Part shown: one piece after another, positions 1 to 9,062 of the stretch | Numbering within the stretch: the stretch's first letter is position 1 | Layout: every line of letters begins with the position of its first letter | Assembly (NCBI GenBank): GCA_027563935.2 | Contig: CM050449.1 | Span: forward strand, 40,708,507 to 40,772,506 | Source: Costus lasius | Taxonomy: Eukaryota; Streptophyta; Magnoliopsida; Zingiberales; Costaceae | DNA length: 64,000 bases | Direction: 5' to 3' | Translations under genes and position numbers: made by a program | The notes under the pieces: model-generated | What the model saw: only the letters and a program-made list of their open reading frames with translations | What the model was told of the DNA's origin: nothing | Database searches by the model: none

Positions 1-1398
1 TGAAATTGAATCTAATGAAGTAGTTTTCTAGTAATCTTCCTCTTTATCGGATGCTCTCCTCCCTCATCTCCTTCTAGGGCCGAGCCCTCCTCTCCTCCTC
101 CCTTCCTCTATTTTCTACCCTCTTCTTCCTCCAGAAATCAATCTAGTCACAGTTCCAGTTTCCAGGTTTTTTTTGGAATTTTCCGAGTTCGCCGCCGACG
201 ATCCACCGGCCGGATCTCCACGAGACTTCGGCCACCACTCCCCCTCCCCAAGACGAAACCACAGCCACAGGCATCCATCCATCTGACTCTCCGATCACCG
301 GAATCGAACTTCCGTTCGAATCCTCTGTTCTCGCCAGCCTTCCGTCCCACTTCCGCCTTTCATCGTCGTCGGCCTCCGACCGGCCACCGCACGACCCGAA
401 ACTCCGGCCACCTCTTCGCCATCACCACAGCAACCTCCAGTTGTAGCAGGTTTGGCGTTCGTTCATCAACCGACGAACGGCGACGACCCCTGCTCCACTA
501 GCACCGTTTCCCCTGTTCCTCGTCAGATACCCTATTTTCGGGAAATCCCCTGCTTCCGTTTCACCGATGACTTCACTCAGCGCTCCAGCACCGCCTACAA
601 CCTCTTGGTCGCATTCCAAACCTCTAGCAACACAGTCTGCACCGTCTCCCTTTCTCCAGACGAAGAACGAAATCAAGGAATCCAGATTCCTTGAACCCAG
701 ACTCGTCGGCCATTTGCGGCAGCAGCACGATCCTGCCCGTCCCCCCCATCATTTCTTGTCGGTGCTCCGACGCCGTCAACACCCTCTAGTCCTTCCCTTG
801 TCTCCAACGCCGTCCCCGAACTTCTCATGCCCTACCGTCGTTGATCGGCGCATGCTTTCGCCTGCTGCTTCCGGATTCCCTCTTCTTCTTTTCTGTTGTA
901 AGTTTTTGCTGTTCTTAATAATAATCTGATTAAGTTTGTTCTCGCAGGTATTTAAGTCTTTAGCAGAGCACAAATTTCCAAACTCGACATGGTCAAGATG
1001 AATGCATCTTTTTCTATCTCTCGGAATAGATGATTTCGTTCCAGATGCAACGAGTGATCCTAGAAGGCATTCCAACAATTGCTATCTGATAATTTTCTAT
1101 GCTGTGTTAATTTTTGATCTGACTAGCTGTTTTACTGTAGATGCCCCACATTCCATATACTTCTTCATGCTCTAATCTTTATATGATTGAAAACAACTAG
1201 TTTTAGTCTACATCACAGTTTAATTAGTTTGGATCTATGGATTTTACAACAAGGCATAGTAACTTATCGTAACTGGATATCTTTATTGCCTTGGAATTTT
1301 GGCTGATTTCTGAATTTTGATTTTTATGAAAATCCCAAAAAATAAATAATTGAATATTTCAAATTAGTAGAATTGTCACACGCTTCCGCCCTACATCA
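1..1398 (+). repeat. 5' LTR of element A (partial)
   Basis: It matches 4415-5812 with a constant offset of 4414 and about 16 substitutions, mostly C/T or G/A. It ends in CTACATCA directly before the primer site. Positions about 180-870 are strikingly GC-rich and pyrimidine-rich, followed by an AT-rich stretch. Short ORFs here exist on both strands and are not credible genes. Confidence 0.93.
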
Positions 1399-1401
1399 GC
1401 T

Positions 1402-1414
1402 TGGTATCAGAGCA
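1402..1414 (+). other. Primer binding site of element A (tRNA-iMet)
   Basis: TGGTATCAGAGCA lies 3 bases after the LTR end. It is the usual complement of the 3' end of plant initiator-methionine tRNA. The same core is used by elements C, D, E and H here. Confidence 0.9.
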
Positions 1415-2546
1415 GGTTCGTTGGCAACTCTTGTCTGCCTACACGATCCTTGCTTTACTCTTTGCACTAAAAAAAAAAAAATCATTCTTAGTTTTTGCTT
1501 GTGCTTAGTTGTTTGCATATTATTTGCTAGTTGCATTTTGTTTGCATTTAAAAAAAAAAAAAAAAAAGAATTAAGCTCTCATGTTTAATTGTTTTTGCTT
1601 TTGCATGTTTGTTAATTTGCTATTAAAAAGAAATAAAATAAAATAAAATTACATGCTTTCATGTTTCTTGGTATTGAGTTTGCATGTTAGTTAAGCTATT
1701 TGCCAGTTTATTTGCCAAAAAAAAAAAAAAAAAAAAAGAGTTTGCTTACACTCATAATAATTCAGCAAAAAAAAAAAAAGGAAACAACTGCATATGAAAT
1801 TTTGCAAAGCTGCAAAGCTGCAAAGCTTGTCATCAACTCTGCACACTACTGCACCTTCTGATCAGCTTTTCTTAATTTTGCACAACTAAGATTTCTGAGT
1901 TGATTCAAGCTTCTAAATTTTGGAAATTGTTGATTGACTTGTACCCAACTTACTGCATTCATCTTTATCGAACCTGCAGCAAGTATCAATGTTTAACCTG
2001 CTTTGATTTAGAACCTTTAAGTGCTGAGTTTTGGTTCTTTGATTTAATTTTCCTACTTGCTGATTTCTGCCCAACATACTCTAGTTTTTTTTCAGCCTTC
2101 TAAATCTGATATTCTTGGCTTTCTGGCTGCATTTGAACTCAATCAAACTGCAGAAAGCAGAGCTTCAATCTATTTGAACTTTCAGCCCCGCATACTGCAC
2201 TTGTCACGATCAAATTTCAAATACTGCTGAGTTTCTGCTTATAATTCTGCACTAAACTGCATATAACTTTTCAGAACTGTTTTTCAATATTGCTGAAACT
2301 CAAATCTGCATTGATATACAGATTTTATTTTCTGGCTGAGTTCAGCCTGCTATACCCAATCTCTATCAAACAGCAGCTTGGGTAACCATCAATATTTTTT
2401 CAGTTTAAAACACCCATTAGTGCAGCTATTGATGCAATGTTTATGATTCTAAATTCTGCACTTGAATTCTGAATTTTTCCAATCTGTTTTCAGCATTGTT
2501 TCTGCTGTATTTTCAAAAATATTATATTGTGTTTTTAAAACATCCC
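1415..2546 (+). other. AT-rich untranslated leader of element A
   Basis: No credible ORF. It holds several poly-A runs (about 1469, 1550, 1717 and 1767), an AAAAT-type run near 1630-1650 and three copies of GCTGCAAA near 1806-1829. The rest is T-rich with many CTGCA words. The 1.1-kb length is long for a leader. Confidence 0.7.
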
Positions 2547-3965
2547 ATGGCCACTAGTATCAATCAAGAACAAATGCTCAAATTTTATGACAACTTCAAG
2601 TCCATGGAGAACAATCTCAAAACCTGTCACAACTACATAGAAGACATGAGACAAACTCTACACAAGCAATATCTTGAGAAACTTCCAACTTATAGTGTCA
2701 CCCTTAGGAATGATTTTTTCCATACCTACATCAAAATGAAAGATAAGATGTGTAAGGTAGCCATAGATGAGTCCATAGGCTTCAACTTCATAACCCCTAG
2801 TGCCATTGATAGATTTGGCCTTACCAGTGAGCCTATCCCAGACCCTTACACCATTAGTAGGGATGATGGAACCAAAACCTTAGTGAACCATATGTGCTTA
2901 GTTCCTATTTTGTTAGGTACCCTTCTACTAGAAGTTTGGTGTTATGTCTTACCCTTAGAAGGTACATACCATGTCCACCTAGGAGCACTTTGGTTATATG
3001 ATGTCAATGGGTATTACCAAAGGCAAGATGATTCATATGTCTTAAGATGCCAAAACCCAAAGATTAAGATCAAGAGGTCCAAACCTAAAACCTCTAAGGT
3101 ACCTACTCCCTCAAACTCTCAAGAGAATATACCAACCTTAGAGTCTACCATGGGAACAAAAACAAGCTCAGGTAACACATGTGAAACTCAACAGGCAAAC
3201 CATGAGGTAGAACCCATACCTCAACCTTTAATTTTAGGACCCATACCCACTGGTCCTCAAGATGAGTCTAGCATTCCAGCTAAGGAACTCATAGTTGACT
3301 TGTCTGAGAGTCAAACTACCCCTAAGTTGCCCATAGAGACTGTTGTAGACTTGTCTCAAGTTAAAAGTGAAGTAGAACCTTCTCAATTACCTTCAATTTT
3401 AGGGCCCATACCCACAGGTTCCCAAACCCAAATTTGCACTACTATTAGAGAACCTAAAACTGAACCCAAACCCATAGGTCCTCTTGAACCATATTTTGAA
3501 CCTAAGTTAGAGCCTTTTGAGCTTGACTTGAACCCTAAATGTCAACCCTTAGGAACACCCATAAGCTTAGAAAATTTCTCTCAGGACCCTATGATCCTTG
3601 AATCTTGTCTTTTAGGTCCTTCAACCCACACCCTTAAGCCACCATTAGTATCAACAAAACATAATGAACTCAAACATGCTTTGCACTATGCTCTTATTGA
3701 AATTGAGTATATTGATTTCATCATTCCTTGTTCTTTTATAAGTCCTATGATTGTCTATGACAAACTTACTAATGAGTATGGCCGAGAAAGGGAATTTTCT
3801 ACAGGTGTCTCTGACTTGCAGCTTGGACTATGGATATTGATTGTTGAACTCCTCCACCTACGCAAGGACAATTCTTCGGGGAAGAATTTTTTTCACCCGG
3901 GGATAACTGATGGAGGCAGGAAGCACAAGCCACGAAGATACAAGTGGAGCATAAAGTTACCGTAG
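2547..3965 (+). CDS. Protease-like protein of non-autonomous element A
   Basis: A 472-residue ORF. I start it at the ATG at 2547 (CCATGG context), because the protein then begins Met-Ala-Thr-Ser like Met-Ala-Thr-Arg in element H; the frame is open 17 codons further up. Residues 1-60 look helical or coiled-coil. Residues about 65-175 align with the aspartic protease of H (MCKV.ID, CLVPI, LG..WLYD). The catalytic region has Asp74 but Asp-Glu-Ser-Ile-Gly in place of Asp-Gly-Gly-Ser-Ser, so activity is doubtful. A Pro-rich spacer follows, with LGPIPTG twice. The C-terminus (TNEYGRERE..ST, then ELL..KDNS) matches the end of integrase and of the chromodomain in H, so the RT, RNase H and integrase core was deleted. 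There is no gag zinc knuckle. The stop lies inside the 3' LTR. Whether it is translated is unknown. Confidence 0.7.
   Translation: MATSINQEQMLKFYDNFKSMENNLKTCHNYIEDMRQTLHKQYLEKLPTYSVTLRNDFFHTYIKMKDKMCKVAIDESIGFNFITPSAIDRFGLTSEPIPDPYTISRDDGTKTLVNHMCLVPILLGTLLLEVWCYVLPLEGTYHVHLGALWLYDVNGYYQRQDDSYVLRCQNPKIKIKRSKPKTSKVPTPSNSQENIPTLESTMGTKTSSGNTCETQQANHEVEPIPQPLILGPIPTGPQDESSIPAKELIVDLSESQTTPKLPIETVVDLSQVKSEVEPSQLPSILGPIPTGSQTQICTTIREPKTEPKPIGPLEPYFEPKLEPFELDLNPKCQPLGTPISLENFSQDPMILESCLLGPSTHTLKPPLVSTKHNELKHALHYALIEIEYIDFIIPCSFISPMIVYDKLTNEYGREREFSTGVSDLQLGLWILIVELLHLRKDNSSGKNFFHPGITDGGRKHKPRRYKWSIKLP
3871..3907 (+). promoter_or_regulatory. Hairpin and polypurine tract region of element A
   Basis: ATTCTTC (3871-3877), loop GGG and GAAGAAT (3881-3887) form a perfect 7-bp stem. 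A short stretch ending CCCGGGGATAAC then leads to the 3' LTR at 3908. Element H has the same layout at 63209 with a compensated base pair. The purine-rich end is the likely plus-strand primer site. The role of the hairpin is not known to me. Confidence 0.65.
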
Positions 3966-5812
3966 GCAAAGGCTCGGAGTCTCACACACAAATAAGCTAG
4001 CAAGCTCAATGACAAAAGCTAGCACAATAATTAGAGAAAGAACTACCTCAAGTGATACTCAACCAGCTTCAAGCTCACTTGTCAAATAAGAAGATGTTGC
4101 AAATCAGACCAATCGCTTAAAATCAAGCCAATCAAGGGCTCTCATCAAGCTAACGCTCATATGAAGATAAGGCAACTTCAACGTCACCTTGCAATTTTGG
4201 TTAGCCTGCCGACTGCCGACTGGAGATCTCACGAAGCGCACAAGGAAACCTTGCAACGTTCACATGCTGCAGCCAACAAAGGAAACATCAACGTCTCCTT
4301 CAACCCACATGGAAGCTGCAACGTCTCTCGCCAGCAACATCTCTCGCCAACATATCTCCAAGTTTCAGCAATATATATATCCTCTCGCAAGAATCATTGT
4401 AACAGACAAGTTGTTGAAATTGAATCTAATGAAGTAGTTTTCTAGTAATCTTCCTCTTTATCGGATGCTCTCCTCCCTCATCTCCTTCTAGGGCCGAGCC
4501 CTCCTCTCCTCCTCCCTTCCTCTATTTTCTACCCTCTTCTTCCTCCAGAAATCAATCCAGTCACAGTTCCAGTTTCCAGGTTTTTTTTGGAATTTTTCGA
4601 GTTCGCCGCCGACGATCCACCGGCCGGATCTCCACGAGACTTCGGCCACCACTCCCCCTCCCCAAGACGAAACCACAGCCACAGGCATCCATCCATCTGA
4701 CTCTCCGATCACCGGAATCGAACTTCCGTTCGAATCCTCTGTTCTCGCCAGCCTTCCATCCCACTTCCGCCTTTCATCGTCGTCCGCCTCCGACCGGCCA
4801 CCGCACGACCCGAAACTCCGGCCACCTCTTCGCCATCACCACAGCAACCTCCAGTTGTAGCAGGTTTGGCGTTCGTTCATCAACCGACGAACAGCGACGA
4901 CCCCTGCTCCACTAGCACCGTTTCCCCTGTTCCTCGTCAGATACCCTATTTTCGGGAAATCCCCTACTTCCGTTTCGCCGACGACTTCACTCAGCGCTCC
5001 AGCACCGCCTACAACCTCTTGGTCGCATTCCAAACCTCTAGCAACACAGTCTGCACCGTCTCCCTTTCTCCAGACGAAGAATGAAATCAAGGAATCCAGA
5101 TTCCTTGAACCCAGACTCGTCGGCCATTTGCGGCAGCAGCACGATCCTGCCCGTCCCCCCCATCATTTCTCGTCGGTGCTCCGACGCCGTCAACACCCTC
5201 TCGTCCTTCCCTTGTCTCCAACGCCGTCCCCGAACTTCTCATGCCCTACCGTCGTTGATCGGTGCATGCTTTCGCCTGCTGCTTCCGGATTCCCTCTTCT
5301 TCTTTTCTGTTGTAAGTTTTTGCTGTTCTTAATAATAATCTGATTAAGTTTGTTCTCGCAGGTATTTAAGTCTTTGGCAGAGCACAAATTTCCAAACTCG
5401 ACATGGTCAAGATGAATGCATCTTTTTCTATCTCTCGGAATAGATGATTTCGTTCCAGATGCAACGAGTGATCCTAGAAGGCATTCCAACAATTGCTATC
5501 TGATAATTTTCTATGCTATGTTAATTTTTGATCTGACTAGCTGTTTTACTGTAGATGCCCCACATTCCATATACTTCTTCATGCTCTAATCTTCATACGA
5601 TTGAAAACAACTAGTTTTAGTCTACATCACAGTTTAATTAGTTTGGATCTATGGATTTTACAACAAGGCATAGTAACTTATCGTAACTGGATATCTTTAT
5701 TGCCTTGGAATTTTGGCTGATTTCTGAATTTTGATTTTTATGAAAATCCCAAAAAATAAATAATTGAATATTTCAAATTAGTAGAATTGTCACACGCTTC
5801 CGCCCTACATCA
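3908..5812 (+). repeat. 3' LTR of element A
   Basis: The 1905-bp repeat starts TGATGGAGG and ends CTACATCA. A minus-strand, more diverged copy of the whole LTR lies at 9574-11479, which confirms both ends independently. Confidence 0.93.
4371..4380 (+). promoter_or_regulatory. Probable TATA box in the A-family LTR
   Basis: ATATATATAT followed by a pyrimidine-rich CCTCTCGC, in the first quarter of the LTR. The diverged solo LTR keeps a TATA-like sequence at the matching place (minus strand, near 11045). This would be the pol II start for the element RNA; the start site itself cannot be fixed from sequence alone. Confidence 0.5.
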
Positions 5813-5880
5813 AAGTCTATGTATGTCCACCTGCATATGTTCCACCCATTCCTTAGCCTCAGAGGCTTGTAAAAGCGGAA

Positions 5881-6606
5881 TTGGAAAGGCACAACATTGC
5901 AACTTTTGAGGTAAGAAGGAGCAAGGTAAATCAACCCAAAGTGATCAAGAAGGTAAAAGATCTTATAAGTTTTTCAATTCCTTATCTGTTTGGTAAGATC
6001 TCAATTGAACTTGCTTTATGTGATTTAGGGGCAAGTGTAAGTTTGATGCCCTTATTTATTTCTAAGAAGATTGACAGTGGATACATGAAACCAACAAAAC
6101 TTTTACTTCAATTTGCGAATGGTTATGTTCAATAATCTGTTGGAATCTTAGAAGATGTTTCTGTTAAAATTGGTGACTTCTCTATTTTAACTGATTTTAT
6201 AATTGTCGATATGGAAGAAGATACTAAGTCACCAATTATCTTAGCTAGAACATTTTTGGCTAGCATAAGTGCTATCATAGATATGATGGATGAGAAGCTA
6301 ACTTTGAATTTTGGAAATAATAGATTAGTGTTTGATTTGTCTCTGAAGTTTAAGAAGTTTTCTTTTGTAGAATCTCATCGACACATCGAAGATGAGGAAA
6401 ACAGAATAGATGGTAGTAACACCGTAGATGTTGGCAAGAATCCTTTGGAGGAATTTTTGAAGCATAAAAAAGACAAAGGGAAAAGAGATGGAACATGGTC
6501 GCAATTACAACTGACCAATTTAAGCCCACAAGTCGACTCGAGAAGGCATGAAGATGAAAAGTTTCATATCATTCACTTCACCTCGGATCCATCAGAATAT
6601 TCATAA
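5881..6606 (+). pseudogene. Athila-type retropepsin fragment
   Basis: One frame reads from about 5881 to 6606 with a single in-frame stop (TAA, 6133-6135). It contains LCDLGASVSLMP, the Asp-Leu-Gly-Ala form of the aspartic protease active site seen in Athila/Tat-type elements. Further on it has DMEEDTKSPIILARTFLA, the flap-distal segment, in which the usual Gly-Arg is Ala-Arg. The family cuts the element polyprotein. Upstream gag and downstream RT are absent: the frame ends in a charged tail and then non-coding spacer. The stop and the missing partners make it a pseudogene. Confidence 0.75.
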
Positions 6607-6881
6607 ACTTTGTTATAGTCAAGCTAATGACCTTAAACAAGCGCTTTTTGGGAGACAACCCAAAGTTTTTGAGTTTTATTGATTTTAGTATTTTTCAGTT
6701 TTAGTTTTTAATTTTCTTATATTTTTTTAGAAAATTTAAACAGCATGATTTGATGAACTTTTATATATGAAAAATCTTCTAAAAATGTTGTTTTATATGC
6801 AGGAATTTTTTCACGAAGAATAGAGCTTTGGCGAGATATTCACGGTCACGGTCGTGAGTCACTCATGAGCAGTGAGTTTAA
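6607..6881 (+). other. Athila spacer after the protease fragment
   Basis: Non-coding. The segment AAGCGCTTTTTGGGAGACAA near 6639-6658 is a recurrent Athila spacer motif. Near 6838-6876 there is a CACGGTCACGGTCGTGAG run with internal symmetry. A related sequence (GAGATATT...GTGA..GACTCATG) recurs after the solo LTR near 8578-8620. The last five bases, TTTAA, are the TSD of the next insertion. Confidence 0.6.
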
Positions 6882-8561
6882 TGAAGAAACCCCTTTCGAG
6901 AGGGGGGCGAAAACCCTAAGCATGGCGCAAATAAAATTTTGCAAGCGGAAGCAAGGGTTTGATGATCTTTTGCATGCCATATGATCAACTATCATAGATT
7001 GAATAGATCAAGAGTAGATCATACCAATGCCATCGGTTTGGTTGGTGCCTTGGAAGCAAAGACGCAAGTGCTCCTTCTCCAAAGGTGACGCACACAACAA
7101 GTGAAGATGGCTTGCTCCTTTGAATCCTTTGTGCTAGCAAAGTGCTTCAATGGGACCTTGTCGCGTGAAGGAGAGGATAGAGATGGCTTGTCTCGGCCGA
7201 ATGCCTCCTCTTGTCGTCAACACACTCTCCTCTCCACGAGATTGCAAGCGGTCATCATCCAAGAGAAGCGTTGAGGCGTTTTTACAAAGTCGCCTTGATG
7301 ACTTTCCAAAAATGGAATGACATGAAGAAATGCTTTGAAAACCGACCAAAACGCTTAAGCATTGAACCAAGCGTTCACACACATGTGAACCGGTTCATGC
7401 TCAATCGATCCAATTGACTTTGGTCCAAAAAACCAAATCAAATCAGCCCAAGCCATGGTCTAGACCTCATTGAACCAATAGGTTCCAGATCTAACCGTTC
7501 ATCTCCTGATGCTCCTGATCTTACTGATCTAGCATCATCTCTCTCGATCGAAGCTTACCGATCTCAAGCCCTAATCAATCAAACATGATCAGACCAGATC
7601 TCACTTACAATCAGAGATTAAATCCCTTTAAACTGAACCCAAACAATTCAGTCCACACGATCTGACTCAAGTAAGCCATATCACCAAATTGTGCGACCCT
7701 GAGGGTTTCCTTTAAATGTCGGTAACGATAACTTACGTTATCACGATTAGTGAGGGGTATCTAGCAACACATCACTGTCTCCCGATATAAAGGAAAGAGT
7801 CTTCCAAGACTACACCCAAACCACAGCACAAGTGTGAATCCACTTCACAAGGCATGCATGTTTCCTTTGCCACTGGATGTTCTTATTGGACAAGCGTGTC
7901 AAGCCTGTAGCTCCAATATGATGAGCATGATTAGATCAGATGCACATAGTCACCTGGGTATGGCCATACACTTTCTCAATCATCTCATCTAGGGGGCCCC
8001 TATAGAACACCACACTCCTTCAACAAGGAGACGGCAATCCTCTATCTATCACTAGTGCCCTAACCTGACTCATGATCATTATCCAAGATAGTCTATAACC
8101 ATTATGTTTCAAATGATATTGAACTACCTCAAAACACTGACAATCATCATTTAGAAACACAAGTGATCTCAAGTCAGAGGACATGTGCCACTTGTTGCAA
8201 TCAAGGATCATTCACATTGTGACAAGCAATTGAATGTCCTAGTAGGGTCTGTCCAGTACATCCAATGTACCCATGAGTCTACATCTTATTCCATGCTCGA
8301 AGCATCCTATAAGATTAGAACACATATTAGTCTCAATCATATCAAGGCTGTCTCATGTTCACCAAGATATATCGACTAAGGACATTTAGCATGTCAGCCT
8401 AGCTGAACAGCATTGAGACATTATTCAGAAGAACACACATTGCAGCAGATGATGTAACAACCTGAATAATAACCATTGCCTTTATAAACACAAGAATGTA
8501 TTACATGATACTTATACAATCCCAAGGCCTCAAACATTAGCCTTAAGGGCATACCCCAACA
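6882..8561 (-). mobile_element. Solo LTR of the copia C/D family
   Basis: A 1680-bp minus-strand copy of the copia LTR found at 23200 and 35233. On the plus strand it starts TGAAGAAACCCC and ends GCATACCCCAACA. It is flanked by perfect TTTAA duplications (6877-6881 and 8562-8566) with no internal region, so it arose by recombination between two LTRs. Its 3' third differs strongly from elements C and D, marking another subfamily. Confidence 0.92.
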
Positions 8562-9062
8562 TTTAAGGCAAAGTGACAGAGATATTAATGGCCAAAGCCG
8601 TGAATGACTCATGGACCGTGAGTTCTTTCATTTTAAACTTAATGGGCAAAACTAGGGGTTACGCCCATGCTCGTTAAATGCTGATTTTTGACAATTTCTT
8701 CCACCACAAGTGAGGAATCTTCTCCTCTGACCTTTCTCCACCTCTGGTGAGACTTTTCCAATGATCTCTCAGCCAATTTGGGCTGGATTTCATGAAGTGT
8801 CGGAAGTCCGATGTAACACAAGTTTCGCTGCCAGCACCCGATTTTGATCCAATTTTCACCCATATTTGTGAGCAAACTTTACCCAGCCTTACTCTTTGGA
8901 TTCTCTGCTTGATTTACATCCTTTTAGAGCTAATTTGAGGATAGATTACTTGATTCTTGAGGAGTATTCTTGCAAAATCATGGGTGGCAATTTTTCTTAG
9001 TACTGTAGCTTCACGATTTTTGGTTAAATTTAGCATATTTGTGTTGATTTTATTGTGATATC
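8562..9062 (+). other. Athila spacer upstream of the 3' ORF
   Basis: Continues the host remnant after the TTTAA duplication. AT-rich, with no credible ORF on either strand. It contains the GATATT...CGTGAATGACTCATGG repeat-like stretch noted before the solo LTR, and ends at ATGGCACC, a possible start of the next ORF. Confidence 0.5.

Larger units (their letters stand above)
1..5812 (+). mobile_element. Element A: non-autonomous Ty3/gypsy LTR retrotransposon, 5' end outside window
   Basis: Two direct repeats (1-1398 and 3908-5812) flank a 2.5-kb internal region that has a tRNA-iMet primer site and one ORF. There is no reverse transcriptase, RNase H or integrase core, so the element cannot move alone. 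The LTR is 1905 bp judged from the complete 3' copy, so about 507 bp of the 5' LTR lie before the window. By eye the LTR copies differ at about 16 of 1398 sites, which suggests a fairly recent insertion. The right flank begins AAGTC, the expected TSD; the left flank is not visible. LTR termini (TGATG...ATCA), primer site and the segment before the polypurine tract resemble those of chromovirus H at 56788, so an H-like element probably supplied its enzymes. Confidence 0.9.

Noticed and set aside
452..929. Overlapping open frames on both strands in the GC-rich part of the A LTR
   Set aside because: They follow from low stop frequency in GC-rich sequence, no frame is kept in the diverged solo LTR at 9574-11479, and no domain is visible.
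898..947. GTAAGT...CTCGCAG in the LTR of A looks like an intron
   Set aside because: It would be only about 50 bases, shorter than usual plant introns, and no coding exons flank it. RNA data would be needed.
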